Shown here one piece after another: positions 45,763 through 58,264 of a DNA stretch of 64,000 nucleotides. Origin of the DNA: Lithobates sylvaticus (taxonomy: Eukaryota > Chordata > Amphibia > Anura > Ranidae). The position numbers were made by a program, and so were the translations under genes. The DNA lies in contig CM053029.1 in assembly GCA_028564925.1 (NCBI GenBank), positions 184,888,286-184,952,285 on the forward strand, read 5' to 3'. Numbering within the stretch: position 1 is the stretch's first letter; every line of letters starts with the position of its first letter. The notes below the pieces were generated by a model. The model worked only from the letters and a program-made list of their open reading frames with translations, was not told the origin of the DNA and did no database searches.

Positions 45763-46079
45763 GGCCCCTTTCACGCGAACGACTTCTAAGGGGAGTTGGA
45801 TGTCAGCGGATATGTGTCCGCTGACACCCGCCTGGCATCTGAGTCATCAAGACCTGCTGAAAACACATATGGGGATACATTCGCCATCCGTCCAGTGGGT
45901 CGGATCCGATGGGATCGGATGAAAGCGGACAGGCTGTCCGTTTTCATCCAATCTGCAAATAGAGGAAAGCTTGTCAGCACAGTGAGCAAAGACGGACCTG
46001 TCATCCGCCTGCTCAGCGGTTATCAACGGAGCAATCTCCCGCTGAGCATGCGGAGTCCATCAAAATGGTGAAAGAGGCC
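45763..46079. mobile_element. Harbinger-like MITE
   Basis: The left end GGCCCCTTTCACGCG and, inverted, the right end GGCCTCTTTCACCATT are flanked by TTA at 45760-45762 and 46080-46082. It shares CGGACCTGTCATCCGCC and GGATCGGATG blocks with the copy inside Tc1 at 694-1048. Confidence 0.85.
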
Positions 46080-46171
46080 TTACACTTCACCAATTCTAAG
46101 AAAAAATAACCATAACAACATTCAACCATAAAAAGTATAGAACATTCATCAATAGTGAAAATGTACTATTG

Positions 46172-46513
46172 GACAATGTTGTCGGAAATTCCGACCGTGT
46201 GTAGGCTCCATCGGATTTTTTCTGTCGGATTTTCCGACGGACAAAGTTTTATCTCCAAATTTTCCGACAACAAAGTCCGATCGGACTTTTTCCGATCGTG
46301 TGTAGCGAATTCCGACGGACAAAGTGCCACGAATGCTCAGATCAAATTACAAGACCAAAGCTATTGGCTACTAGCCTCCGTCGTACGCAATGATCGGATT
46401 TTCCGACAACTTTGTCCGACCGTGTGTATGCAACACCAGTGTCGGCCAAAATCCGTCGGAAAAAAATCCGACGGATTTTGTGGTCGGAATTTCCGACCGT
46501 GTGTATGGGGCAT
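46172..46513. mobile_element. MITE with TGCCCC(A/G)TACACACGG ends, copy 3, left-truncated
   Basis: The right end (GACCGTGTGTATGGGGCA, then TA) is whole. The left starts at GGACAATGTTGTCGG, which lies about 45 bases inside the other copies. It is inverted relative to copies 1 and 2. Confidence 0.83.
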
Positions 46514-47303
46514 AACACTATAGAAAGAACATTTTATCAGAAGGGAAAATAATATGAGGGGGACTTTAGTGCCGTCTATTGTCTATGAATATCACTCTGC
46601 AAAATTGTTTCACTTCACACTGCAGCTGAAGATTTGCTGCCAAACATCCAATCTCCATAGATTATACACAGTGCAGAGGCCAAATGTTCTTTAACACTTA
46701 TGGTTGAATATTATGGCTATTTTCTCTTGAATGTAGAAATTTACATTGTGCACATATTACAAACATTATGTGTATTATGTGTAATTTGTGCATTAATGAT
46801 GAGACATTCGCAGAGCAAATTCTTTATTATTAGACGCCTAAATAGCTACAATGATATGTTCGGTTTTACTAACACCATTGCAAAACTAGGTTCAGATGTT
46901 TGTTTTACCTTCAGGCATGACGCGGTTAAAGCTTGACGTCTGCAGGGGAATAAAACTTAGTGCAAAGGATCATAAAAAAAAAAAAAACGACATCCTCAAA
47001 GGGTCAGTGCACTCTGAACAATATTTAAAGCACAGGGTAGCTTTTTGAATTACCAACATTTGTGTAGCAAAATTTCCAGACTCGCTGTCTCTTCCACCAA
47101 ATTTGGAGGCTCACGCTCTTTGCTGTGTGTTCTACATAATATATAACAAAATAAAAGAGAGGGCAAGGTTTTCTTGTAATAGTCACATCAAATGGGGGAA
47201 GAAAACAGAAAGATAATTATTAAATTTAACATCATCTAACCAGAAATGAAATGTTAGTTTTTGGTGAACTGACCTTTTAGGAGTCATTTCCAATACAAAT
47301 CAA

Positions 47304-47780
47304 AGTGGTTGTAAACCTCTGAAATGAAAAATGAACTAAACATATCCTTCGATAGTGTGTACTTGCCTATATCCAAAGCACCACTGTGCATGTTTCCCTA
47401 TGAGACTGTGTAAAGGGGGATATGTCCATTCTTTCTACTCATGTCTCAGCTCCTTGCTCTATGCTGTGCAGTGTGTGCGGCATCGAATCCCCACCCTCTG
47501 CGTTCTGTACTGATCCAGGTATAACTTTCAGTGATGATCTAAGCTAAGACAAAGATCTCCCTGCTGGTTGCAATGAAGGGAGCAGGCAGGTATGCACCCT
47601 TCAGGGGTGTTGAAGCATTATTGGAGAAAGGAAGGAACACCGCTCACTGACCCAGTGCATGAATATGTGAATGAGTATGGCGTCAGCTAGTGCCACTCCA
47701 GCCATGCCCTCTGACATGTTTCGCCCCGCATAACACGGGGCTTGGTCACAGCTACAATAACCTTTTCACCAGCAGTACCA
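47304..47780. other. Left end of a TTAA-type element and following repeat
   Basis: AAAGTGGTTGTAAACC at 47304 is the standard left end of the AGTGGTTGTAAA family, but no TTAA or matching right end was found. A GTTTCGCCCCGCATAACACG motif near 47718 recalls GTGTTTCGCCCCCTAGTGGG at 42361. Confidence 0.4.
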
Positions 47781-48559
47781 CTTGCTGATGAAATCAAATA
47801 GCATGGCAAGACCCACGACATGCAATAGTTCTCTATGAGAATCATTGTATTCAAAAAGAAGCAGCCATGATTTGACTTACGTAGGAATGTTAGTATTCAA
47901 TTTAATTAAAATTACACTTTTATGGGGTTAGTTATGAAAGTCTTACATTTGCCAATTTTTTTTGTTGTATTTACTTTGTCTGTGGATGACTCAGGAGCTA
48001 AGCAACAGAGTTGAGAAGTCAATTGAGGTTCAACTGATTTGGTTCAGTCCGTTGGCTGACACTGTCTCCCAGATCCATACCAGCCTCAATTGACAACTGC
48101 CCATCCTCTTTAGTATGGGGCTTCAATGTTAGGTACTATTATGCACACTTAGGGGATGGAAGACAGCTTCTGCTATTAGCATAAGGTCGGTAAGTTGTCT
48201 GGGCAACAAATGTCAGATCTTACAGGACTGCGCAATACTGGCTCCTATCTAATTGCAGCAGACCGAGCACCTAAAATAACACCAGAACAAGGGTCCTGCT
48301 GCAGTTTAAAAGAGTACTGTTAGAGATGGTGACTGCTACATTTACTGTAACTACACAGAGTTGTCATATAAACAGACATATACTTGTTTTTTAACCTTTG
48401 TACATTTTGAATTTGTTTAGTGAACTGTCCAATTGGGTTATCTAACTTCCTATACCAGGCTTAAAGAACTTACAGTCGTCCAGACACTGTGGAACTGCGA
48501 CTTTCACAATGCTGGCACAGGGGTGCGTACCCCATGCCTATACATTATATTTTTATGAT

Positions 48560-48870
48560 GTTGGCACTCTATCTTTAGTCTTCTCCTACCCAGGACTCTG
48601 GAATGCACTCAACCCCTCCTATTCCCTCCTCCCCTTGTGCCCCTTTGAGTTCCCTGTCCTTCTTGAAGAATTGTTGCTCCTTTCCCTTGTTATGCTGTAT
48701 TAGCGCCTTCAGATCTTCACTCATAGAGGTCATACTCATTGCGTTCATTCTGGGAAGGCGTTTGTGGCGCCAGCACATCTCTGCATTAACTGAGATTAGT
48801 ATACATTACTTACATGCCTGGAATGAAGCAAAGGCTGTTGAGTAACCATGAACAATCTGAGTCATTTCAA
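48560..48870 (-). other. Possible decayed coding remnant
   Basis: The minus strand reads ILISVNAEMCWRHKRLPRMN and SEDLKALIQHNKGKEQQFFK without a stop for about 85 codons. The middle could be a worn LINE ORF2 piece, but no diagnostic motif is present. It is not a convincing host exon. Confidence 0.25.
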
Positions 48871-49919
48871 AGAACTGGCTAACAGAAAATCCACTATGAT
48901 TATCAGAAAACAATCAGATATTCATATTCACTTTCAAAATCAACACTACAGAATGACATAATATTCTGTGGATTTTTCTAGTGAACCAGTTTTCAAATTT
49001 CTCACAAATCATACTAATTGATGATCACATCACTTTAAATGGACAGTCCACCTAAGACTGATACTATTGGTATGGATGGATACTTGGGGCTGTTTTACCA
49101 GCTTTGTTTACATCTTAAACCTGAGACCACCACTTTGGTTTTAACAACTCCATCATGCAGTCTATGGTCTACCACCTGAGACTTGTTGAGAGAAGAAGTT
49201 TCAGTTTGGGAGACTTTGGCCCATCGTTGTTATTCTACTCTGGCAAGTCAACACCAAAGGTGTCAGCAGTGCATCCCATCTCTTTCCTTAGCCAAAAAGA
49301 CAAATGTTCACACAATATGATCCTTCATGTTTAGTAAAACATCAGCAGATTTAGATCCCTTAAGGTGCTCCATGCGTGCCTACACATTGGGCAACTCTGT
49401 GATGTGTATGGTGGCTTTTATACCTCCTTAGGCTGAAGGAGGAGTAAAAGCTACATAAAGAATTAACAGGGAGTTTAAGGCTATCCCTTGTAATGGCTGT
49501 AACATCTAGGGAGACCTAGGAACTAAGGTGTACTGATCTTTTGAAAAAAGATATAAGCACCCAAATGTTATATTAAGCCAAGTGGTCATTTGACTCGTAG
49601 CCAAAACTGAAGTATCAGACGTGCACAAATTGACATTTTAGATTGTTACTATAAAGCACTTCTGCAAGGTCCACTTATTTAATGTAGCACCCCTCCTCCT
49701 TCCCTAAACCCTGCATTAAAATGCAAAAAACAATCTGTGAAGGAAAATATAGACAGTGTGCACAAGCACAATATGCACATGATTTTCAAAGTGCATGAGG
49801 TGACATCCAGTGGCATCGCTATGGGGATGTGGATCACACACGGGTGACACCCGCCAAACTGGTGTCCGACCACGATGGTGTCACCTCATCTGTGCTGGCT
49901 CGAAACTAAGAGAGAGACA

Positions 49920-50110
49920 GACGATGGGGGGGGGGGGTGTTTTGACATACAGGAGAGAGCCAGATGGGAGTTGGGAGTATGCTAGACAGAAGAGAGCCTG
50001 ACAAGGGGGTGCTAGACAGGAAAGAGCCCGACTGGGGGTGTTTGGTGCTGGACAAAAGAGAGCCTGACAAAGGGGGGGCTAGACAGGAGAGAGCCCATTG
50101 GGGGTGGTGA
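49920..50110 (+). repeat. Minisatellite, about 40-50-bp unit
   Basis: GAGAGAGCCAGATGGGAG, AGAGAGCCTGACAAGGGGG, AAAGAGCCCGACTGGGGG, AGAGAGCCTGACAAAGGGGG and GAGAGAGCCCATTGGGGG recur, each preceded by CTAGACAG or CTGGACAA. It is flanked by GTGACA(T/C)CC phrases on both sides. Confidence 0.78.
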
Positions 50111-50699
50111 CACCAATCCTTTTGATGCCATCGGTGACATCCTCTGGAGAATCGTTTTCTTGCAATTTGAGCTACTTAACATTATCCAGGATCTGGCCTG
50201 AATGAGGATAATGTCACCCTTGCCTACAGGGTTTTGTTTTTTGCACTTTATACATTTTAGGGAGGTGAAGGGGGCACCTTGAATAAGTGGACCTTGTTAC
50301 TGAGGTGCATGGTCCACCTTAAACGTAAAAGAAGATGTAATCACAACAGATTACTTTTTTCTTAGTTTATAGAAAAATCTTAACTGTATTTAATTCCCCT
50401 TATAGCAGTTATATAATATGTTTATATAGTAAACCATAGCGTTATTTGAAATTCACCGTGGACCTCTTATTTGATATTTGCTATGTGAATTTATTCTGTC
50501 CACTGTCTTAGAAAAAAAGTAATGTGACATCAATTTTTATGAGCATCTAATCCTCATTGAATACGAACAAAACAAAACAAAAAAAAAACACCATTTTCAC
50601 GTTAACATTTAAGACCCATTTGGGATTAGAACGAAAAAAAAAAGTATTTGAGTAAGACAAACACAGGGTGAAGTTCTTGCTATCTCAACCTTCCACTGC

Positions 50700-52300
50700 T
50701 CTGTCTCTAAGCAGTGAAAGAACAAATTAACTTTAACTTTATGTTATTTCTCTGGAAGATTTGAAAATTGAGCCTAAATCCCATTTATAATTCAGATCCC
50801 TAATGATTGCTGGTTGTGGTAAATAAATCTATCAAGAATCCAGAGAAATAAGTATTTTCCTTTGTCATTGTTTTGCACTTGAATTAAAAATGGTGTTCTT
50901 TAAAGCACCACCCCTTTTTCATTTCCGCTGTCCAAGATACCAGGCACTAAATTGCATACGAGATTTACTAACATTCCAAAAATAAGTGTAAGACAAGAAC
51001 TGCATCTATCCTTAATGTGCTAAAGGACATTCATTCATTAATATGAACATTTCACTGTCTGCTAGAGAAATGACATGGCCAGACCAATTCCAGCCTTGTT
51101 GTAAACTAAGACTTGCTAACCAGCATTCATTCACTTATCACTTCATTATTTAATATTAACGTAAAAGGAAACATGTTAAAGCAAATCTATGGCCATTTTA
51201 ATGCTTTATTTGCCACCTAATAGAATAGCCATGTAACATAGCATGAAGCTGAGATTGCATCCCATTAGCAATGCATGTTGACTATGGAAAGGGGCATGGT
51301 GCTTTAAGGCTATTTATATCCTCTAGGGTGACTGTTGATTTTCTACACAAATTTTGCTTGATCCATCAAAAAAAGGATTCCTTTGTGTGTCCAGTTTCAG
51401 AAAATGTCTAGTATGTTTTTCTTTGTTTAGAGCATGCCATTTGGGGGAAAATATGGACCCATTTTAAAACCCGTACCTCACCCCCAGTGTTCCTGGTCTG
51501 AGATGATAAAGGTATACAGTGCACTTATATTTACTTCACTTTGTTGCGTGTTAGGAAAAACAACAAAAATCAGGAGTTGTCCTTTATTTTTTTTTTGTAT
51601 ATGACCATCAGTACAATGCCCATTTCATATACAATGGACATTGTTATATATCTCAAAAATTGTTATACATGCCAAGGTTTGGTTACAAATCATCTGTAAG
51701 ACTTCCTCTTCCTGTTAACTTTCAAAATGGCCAAACAGGAAAGTGGAATGATGTCGACCCCCATCGCTGTACCATATAAACTAAAATTTCACAACTTTGA
51801 AACTACAAGTTTGAGATCTTTAATCCAGGATTCGTGGGGCAGAAAATTACGTGTAGGTAGTTTTTAAGTGTTTTAAAATGTGTCATCTAAAATTTGCAAA
51901 TCCATAATTTAAAGTATGTATTTTGTTATCATATTTGCAATGGCTGGAATTATGACACTTTAAAAAGTATATACTTTGAGTTACATGGTGATCATAACTA
52001 TTTGTGTGATGTGGTCACTTAAAACTAGCTATTATTTAAAAATAATATTTTTATATACCTTGAAAGCAGGATCACAGGATAGAAGATCACATAGCTGTAG
52101 TTTACTTTTATATGTTACGCAAATGGGGTAAACGCATGATGATCGTGGCAAATTACTAGAACTGTTGTCATTAGTCTATGGTTTTGTCTCTGACTTATTT
52201 GGCTTTTTTGCCACATTAACTAATGTCAGTTGATATATAACTTTATTGACTGGTTCTTTAAACTTTTAATGCAAACACACAGTAAACTGTTCTAAAAACT
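50700..52300. other. Long repeat-poor intron block
   Basis: About 1.6 kb of AT-rich sequence before exon C has no recognised transposon ends and no coding frame. It is the longest clean stretch in the window. Confidence 0.45.
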
Positions 52301-52614
52301 TTTCCCTGCATAATTGTTTTCTATGGAGCAAGGAAACTCTCATTAGTTTGAAATGAGCTGTAGTTGACTTGCTTTATGGCAGGGTCGATTAACATTTTTA
52401 AAGCCACTATGCTGTGATATATTGTTATTGCCTAATGTTATTTATAGTGCTATTGTTGTCAAATAGTGAATTTTCTTCAGTTCCGTTCTTTGGTTGTCAT
52501 TATTTTTGACATCATACAACACATCTAGAAACTAATGTAATTGTGGTGACATTTTGTCCCATTGTGTGTGCTGTCTGTGTTTCCACCACAAATCTGAATA
52601 CATTTTTATTTTAG

Positions 52615-52686
52615 TATTTAGGATCAATGCTGATAAAGGAATTGAGGGGGACGGAGTCAACACAAGATGCCTGTTCGAAAATGAGG
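52615..52686 (+). CDS. ANKS1B: ANKS1B internal exon C (PTB strand 1 and helix 1)
   Basis: This short exon has 24 codons, phase 0 at both ends, acceptor TTTTATTTTAG and donor GTAAGC. It encodes [20 protein letters not shown] followed by SKMR. YLGSMLI is the classic PTB-domain strand-1 motif (compare YLG in Shc and Numb), and [13 protein letters not shown] with KMR is characteristic of ANKS1B. Mammals have AKMR where this copy has SKMR. ANKS1A reads LIKDLRG, so the E points to ANKS1B. In AIDA-1 the PTB domain binds NPxY-type partners such as APP (known for the family). The donor is followed after only 28 bases by a run of 15 A and about 26 TA repeats, an unusual setting for a splice donor. Confidence 0.96.
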
Positions 52687-52714
52687 GTAAGCTTTGTTGA
52701 CAGAATAAGACTGC

Positions 52715-52782
<68 letters not shown>
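52715..52782. repeat. Poly-A plus TA microsatellite just after exon C
   Basis: Fifteen A are followed by about 26 TA units, beginning 28 bases after the splice donor of exon C. The whole tract is uninterrupted. Confidence 0.97.
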
Positions 52783-52785
<3 letters not shown>

Positions 52786-54375
52786 ATTAGATGCTGTCAT
52801 TTTATTATTAGTAGGAAGGCAAAAGTTGACGTGTGTCACAAAGTTACAGTTTGTTATTATCTCACTAGTGGAGCATTTACAAAACAACCTGACATTTGGT
52901 AGAACTTTGTCTCCTGGTCTGCCACTGCATGCTCCCACTGATTTCTATATTTGTATTTCCTATGTTTTAGAACAAAATAAAATATAAAAATTTAAAGGGA
53001 AAAACGTTTGCTTAAAAATGCTGCTAATAATATTTGGACTATGTGTGTTAATGTACAAGACATTTTATAAACACAGTACATACTGTATGTATCCCACGAA
53101 GTTGTAACTTCTGTTTGCTACTATTTTATTCGTGGATGTGAAGTCAATTTTCAGTGTTAATAGCATTTCTTTTTATGGCCTGCCTTAAAATGTTCCTGCA
53201 GAGTTTTCAAAGATGATAAAGCACCCAGAGTGTATGGTTATACCCTAAAACCTATGGCTCTCTACTATTAAATTTCAACCTAGATTGCATTCTGACCAGA
53301 CCCATCATTCCGTATACAACTCTATTGGCTGATGAGGCCATCAATCACTTTTAGTGACCAGTGGGCGGAAATAGGGGCTGCACCTGATGTCTGATGGTCT
53401 AAAGTTTCTAGGCACTCTAGAAACAAAATAAAGATGCTTGCAGGCACCTGGAAATGTGTGCTCTTCAGTTGGAAGGTCAATTTGTGATGTTTCAAGATGC
53501 CATAGATTTGCAGAACTTAATTGTTATTCAAACTAAAACATACATTTCTGTTTTTGATAGATGCTGATAATTGCCTTAGGAGATTATAATGTATATTTAC
53601 AGTAGTTATTAATGCAATTGTTTTAAACACATTTGCACTGACCACAGTAGCTGAAGGCACTGTGGAGCAATTCATGCCCCAAGTTCATAATAGATGCAGT
53701 GAAGTTGGGACTCTGTATTCTGCCCTTTGCCCTCTTCCTGTGCACCTGCTCTATGTTTACATTACAGTTTAGAAGGCAAGCAAACAGCCACTGCACTGCT
53801 GGCAGAGAGGAACAAGATGATCTAATGATAGAAAACGAAAATATTTTTTTCTCAAAACTCAAGAGGATGATTCTTGTAGATACAGATGTCAAAAGGGCTT
53901 GCTTTAAAGCATTTGTTACTGTTGTTAAAATGTGTAACTAATTGAATGTCTATAACCTTGCCATTGTTCTCCTTTTTTTTTTTATTTACTTTGACATTTT
54001 GGCAAGCTTTCTTTTCTATGTTTTTGTTAATTTCGTAATAAAAAAAAAAAAATAGGGATGTACCTATATCAGTATTTGTGCCAATACCAAGCTATTGCAT
54101 GAGTATCGGTACTCGACCGAATGCTCCCGATACCAAAACCGATACTTTGCGCAAATCGCACTTCAAAGAATTGCATTCGATTTGAACAGGAATGCGGTGC
54201 GATTAGTGCCTGAATCACATGTGGTTTCCCCCACCGCTCCCTGTGTGTGTGTATAGAAAGGGATTAAAGCGCCATCTAGTTAGCAATTAAAAAAAATGTA
54301 CAACTCACAGTACATACAGTGGCTCTGTATGTCACCAGTACTAATTTTTAGGAACTGCAACCATTTGTAGACATA

Positions 54376-55603
54376 GTCCCCTCATTTTCAGGGGCACAAA
54401 TATAATTGGACAAATGAATATAATCATATATAAAATGTTCAGTTTTAATATTTGTTGAGAATCCTTTACTGGCAATGACCTGAAGTCTGGAACCCATGGA
54501 AATTACCACACTGAGTTTCCTCCTTTCTGGTGCTTTGCCAGGCTCTAACTGCAGCTGTCTTCAGTTGTTCTTTGTTTGTGGGTCTTTCTGCCTTTAGTTT
54601 TGCCTTCAGAAAGTGAAATGCATGCAATTGGGTTGAGATCAGGTGATTGACTCGGCCATTGCAGAATATTCCACTTCTTTTTTTTCAAAAGCTCCTGGGT
54701 TGCTTTTGCAGTGTGTTTTGGATCATTGTCCATCTGTACTGTGAAGCACGGTCCAATCAACTTTGCTGCATTTGGCTGAATCTGGGCTGACAGTATATCT
54801 CTAAACTGCAGAATTCATCCGGCTGCTTCTGTCTTCTGTAAGATCATCAATAAACACCAATGACCCAGTGCCACTGGAAGCCATGCATGCCCATGCAATC
54901 ACACTGTCTCCACCATGTTTTACAGATGACGTTGTGTGCTTTGGATCATGAGCTGTTCCAAGCCTTCTCCACACTTTTTTCTTCTTTCTTTATTCTGGTA
55001 CAGATTCATCTTCATTTCATCCTTTCAAAAAATTATTTTCCAGAACTGCTCTGGCTTTTTTAGATGTTTTTAGCAAAGTATAATGTGGCTTTTCCATTAT
55101 TCAGGCTTATAAATGGTTTGTACCATGTGAAGTCTTCTCTTGATTGTAGACTTTGACAATGATACGCCCACCTCCTTGAGAGTGTCCTTCACTTGTCTGG
55201 ATGCTGTGAATGGGTTTTTCTTTACCATAGAGAGGATCCTGCGATCATCCACCACTGTTGTCTTCTGTGGACATCCAGGCCTTTTTATGTTGCTGAGCTC
55301 ACCAGTGCATTCTTCTTTCCCGAGAATGTACCAAACTGTTGATTTGGCCACTCCAAATGTTGCTGCCATCTCTCTGATGGATTTTTTTCCACATATTTCA
55401 CTTGCATGGACAGCTCCTTTGAACACCTGATGAGGTTCCACAGCAATAGATTCTAAATGAAAATACCACACGTAGAATCAACTCCAGACCTTTTACTGGC
55501 TTAATTGATGAAGAAATAACGAAGGAGTAGCCCACACCTGGCCATGAAACAGCTTTTGATTCAAATGTCCAATTACTTTTGGTCCCTTGAAAAGGGGGAT
55601 GGC
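54376..55603 (-). mobile_element. Tc1-like transposon nested in the hAT-like element
   Basis: The ends are flanked by TA at 54374-54375 and 55604-55605; AATTGGAC/GTCCAATT marks both terminal repeats. The minus-strand transposase reads KSIREMAATFGVAKSTVWYI (first HTH), GELSNIKRPGCPQKTTVVDD, NPFTASRQVKDTLKEVGVS, then after a decayed middle [20 protein letters not shown] and [16 protein letters not shown], where the usual NPIENLW has lost the catalytic E. It has several frame breaks and is not functional. Confidence 0.87.
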
Positions 55604-55734
55604 TATTCTTAAGAGCTGTAATTTCTAAATCCTTCCTCTGATTTGGATTTACATACTCTCAAATTAAACCTAAGAGTGCGCACTTTCAGCCCATATCCAT
55701 TATATAACTATAGCTTCAATATGTTTTGGTAAAT

Positions 55735-55850
55735 ACCTGAGGTGCTCACAGGGCTGGAGGAGATGTATAGGTGGTCTGCCCCCAAGCTGATATCACTTCT
55801 GCCCTATACCCATGAGGTCTCAGAACTTCTCCTCCAGCCCTGTGAGCACC
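55735..55850. repeat. Short inverted-repeat element
   Basis: GGTGCTCACAGGGCTGGAGG at about 55740 and its exact inverted partner CCTCCAGCCCTGTGAGCACC at about 55830 bound about 110 bases inside the larger hAT-like element. Confidence 0.75.
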
Positions 55851-56571
55851 ACCAGCGACCCTGATTTGCTACCATCGGCGGACCGGCACACCTATGCAGA
55901 TTATTTTGCATGTGGCCAGATATGTACTGTGAGTTCTAACATTTTTTAAACTGCCCACTAGATGGCACTTTAAACCCTTTCTATATACACACACACACAG
56001 GAGCAGTGAGAAAATCACATGCAATTCAAACAGGAATCCCACTGCATGCATGCAATTCTTTGCAGTGCGATTTGCACCAATTTTTTTGTACCGATGCAAA
56101 TCCCACGGCAACATTTTGGTACTTGGTATCGGCGAGTACTTGACGGAAAATATCAGTACTCGCCGGTAAAAAACAATATCGGTGGTACCGTAAATAAAGG
56201 GATTAACCACTAGAAGGAGTTCTCATTGGCTTAGTGCATTAGTATGTCTTCCAATTAACAGCTGTTGGTGTAAGATATATGGCATACATCAAGAGCATTT
56301 TTTTCAAGAAAGATTTGCACTGAGAGGGAAGAAAAGCATGAAGCAGAGCCTTGATATGTAATGGGAAGTACTGTGCATACTGTATAAAATCACAAATTAT
56401 ACTGTGATGTTTGGGGAATTCACTGAATTGTAGTAGCGCCTTCACGCCAGACAGGAACTTTGTTTCAGGGCTTGATGGCCCACTTTTTTTAAAACAAAAA
56501 TAAAAAGTTCCACAAAATAAACGGTTGCCCTTGCAGGGGTTTCCAACACCACTTCCAAACATTACGTAAAG

Positions 56572-57065
56572 CAGGGGTGCCCAACCAATGGCCAGGGTTC
56601 ACATGCGGGCCAAAGTTGGCAAGCCCAGATCGTGGGTTGCCAACCCGCCATCCCAGAGCATTAGAGTTGTGAATTAAGCCGGTGGTAGAGGAAGCATGGC
56701 TGTGGGGAGAGCAGAGTCGCATAAGCCAATGCTTGCTGTATAGCGCTGGATCCTGTCACAGGCGAAATTATACCAAATTGCTTGGCACTTGCCTAGGACA
56801 GCAACAGCCGGCAATACCTAAATGGAAGACTGTTATTGAAGGTACATTTATTACTATAATCACATTGTTTATATGGGCATGTCTGTTCTGCAGTGGTTAC
56901 TGGGCCATAGACTTCTGTTATTACCTGCGAGTTTGGTGCACTTTCAGAAAGCGCACCACACCTGCAGGATATAATAGAAGTCTATGGCAAAGTGCAGCTT
57001 ATCCACAGGAAAGCCACAGGTGCACTGCGCTGCACCAGCAGTGTAGGTAAACCTTAGCGCATCAG
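56572..57065. mobile_element. hAT-type left end with following repeat
   Basis: CAGGGGTGCCCAACCAATGG is a hAT left end. The right border could not be found. The segment 56900-57060 has an inverted pair (TAGACTTCTGTTATTACCTG against GCAGGATATAATAGAAGTCT), which is probably another MITE. Confidence 0.5.
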
Positions 57066-57074
57066 TGTGAAAGC

Positions 57075-57335
57075 AGCCTCAGACCCCTTTCACACGATCA
57101 GTCCGATCCAATCAGACCCTCCATTAACCTCTATGGAGCAGCAAATGTATATGGACTTGTGTCCGTTTACACCCACATACCTCCAATCCGATCACCTAAA
57201 AAAAAAACAGAAGGGCATCCGTATCCTTCCATCTGGGCGGATCAGATCAAATGGCCCATAGAGTAGAGTGGGCTGTGTCCATGTCCGCTCTGCATATGCA
57301 GAGTGGACACGGACCTGTCATCCGCCTGTTTCCTT
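57075..57335. mobile_element. Harbinger-like MITE, right end missing
   Basis: It begins ACCCCTTTCACACGATCAG and contains CGGATCAGATC and GGACCTGTCATCCGCCTG, shared with the MITEs at 694 and 45763. The right terminal repeat is absent. Confidence 0.6.
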
Positions 57336-58264
57336 TAGCCTCTTTGCTCACTTCCAAAGTGCCACTTCTCAGGCCTCAAATTCAGACCTGTTGACTGGTC
57401 CTCAGTCCAGTTCACAGTACCACTGTTTTCGCATGCAATCTACGCACCTCTCTTATGCATTCTCAGCATCTCTCTTAGCTCCCTACTGCACGGGGCTTAC
57501 ACGCTGACCTGTCTCCTGGGTGGAGCCCTAAACTATTGCCAGACCCTAGATTATAAAGGCTGTGCACACCTACACACGCATTCTTTTTTCCCCAGTAAAA
57601 TCTGGACACCGGGTTAGAGGCTTCTTCCTTCCCAAAGTTCTTCAAAGACTCTGGGCTGGAACCTCTCAATGGCAGGGCACAGCACTACATAGCCACAAGG
57701 ATATGAAAATATGAATACATATTCTGGAGTTTTGGAGCCTGAGATGACGCAACCACCGAACAGTCTATGTGAAGTTAGCAAGCAGTCACGTTGACAAGCA
57801 AAAAAAAACTCACTCTGTTGTAAGAAGGAGTATTTGGAGCTTTCAGAATTTGTTTCAATCAACTGCAACAATTAGTTGGAGGAAATGGGGTGCTAAAAGC
57901 CTTGAGAGGGACTTTAACACTCAAAATGCTGTGTGTGGTCCTGTCCACACCCCATGCCCACTGTGTGCATTTTTTACAGCTAACACCATATACTTTTATT
58001 GCTGCATCAATATGCCACTTCAGTCAGGCTCTCGAAAAGCACCAGCACAGCAAAGTTCCAAGGGGCATAAATTATTTCCTAAACAGAATACATAATTAAT
58101 GAAGAACCAGCAAGGATCACGGCAGCGATTACTTCCTCACTTCTCTTGTTCTGTCATTTTTTTTTACTGCAGCTTTAGATAAACTGCCAACGAAGCGTTG
58201 CACATGTTGTATGTTAGATCACCCAGGCATTATGTGTAGCTGTCAGGATTGCATCTCTTGGATT

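Larger units (their letters stand above)
29993..52614 (+). other. ANKS1B: ANKS1B intron between exons B and C
   Basis: This intron of 22622 bases starts GTAAGTAT and ends TATTTTAG. It holds most of the window's repeats. No extra exon was recognised inside it. Confidence 0.87.
54053..56194. mobile_element. hAT-like element with long inverted repeats, holding a Tc1
   Basis: The left part (TAGGGATGTACCTATATCAG, ATAGAAAGGGATTAAAGCGC, AACTCACAGTACATA) and the right part, inverted (GGTACCACCGATATTG, ATAGAAAGGGTTTAAAGTGC, AACTCACAGTACATA) pair over about 250-300 bases. Between them lie a Tc1 (54376-55603) and a 55735-55850 fold-back. No target duplication was fixed and no hAT transposase is seen. 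Confidence 0.65.

Noticed and set aside
48575-48778. Minus-strand frame (SEDLKALIQHNKGK...) as a host exon
   Set aside because: No flanking splice signals or known match; at best a worn LINE piece.
52627-52938. 91-codon + strand frame over exon C
   Set aside because: Only the first part is real exon. The rest reads through the donor into A/TA repeats (KKK, IYIYIY).
56682-57050. 122-codon frame with a hydrophobic stretch (TFITIITLFIWACLFCSGYW)
   Set aside because: It lies in hAT-type and MITE sequence, has no conserved neighbours or splice sites, and does not look like a host exon.
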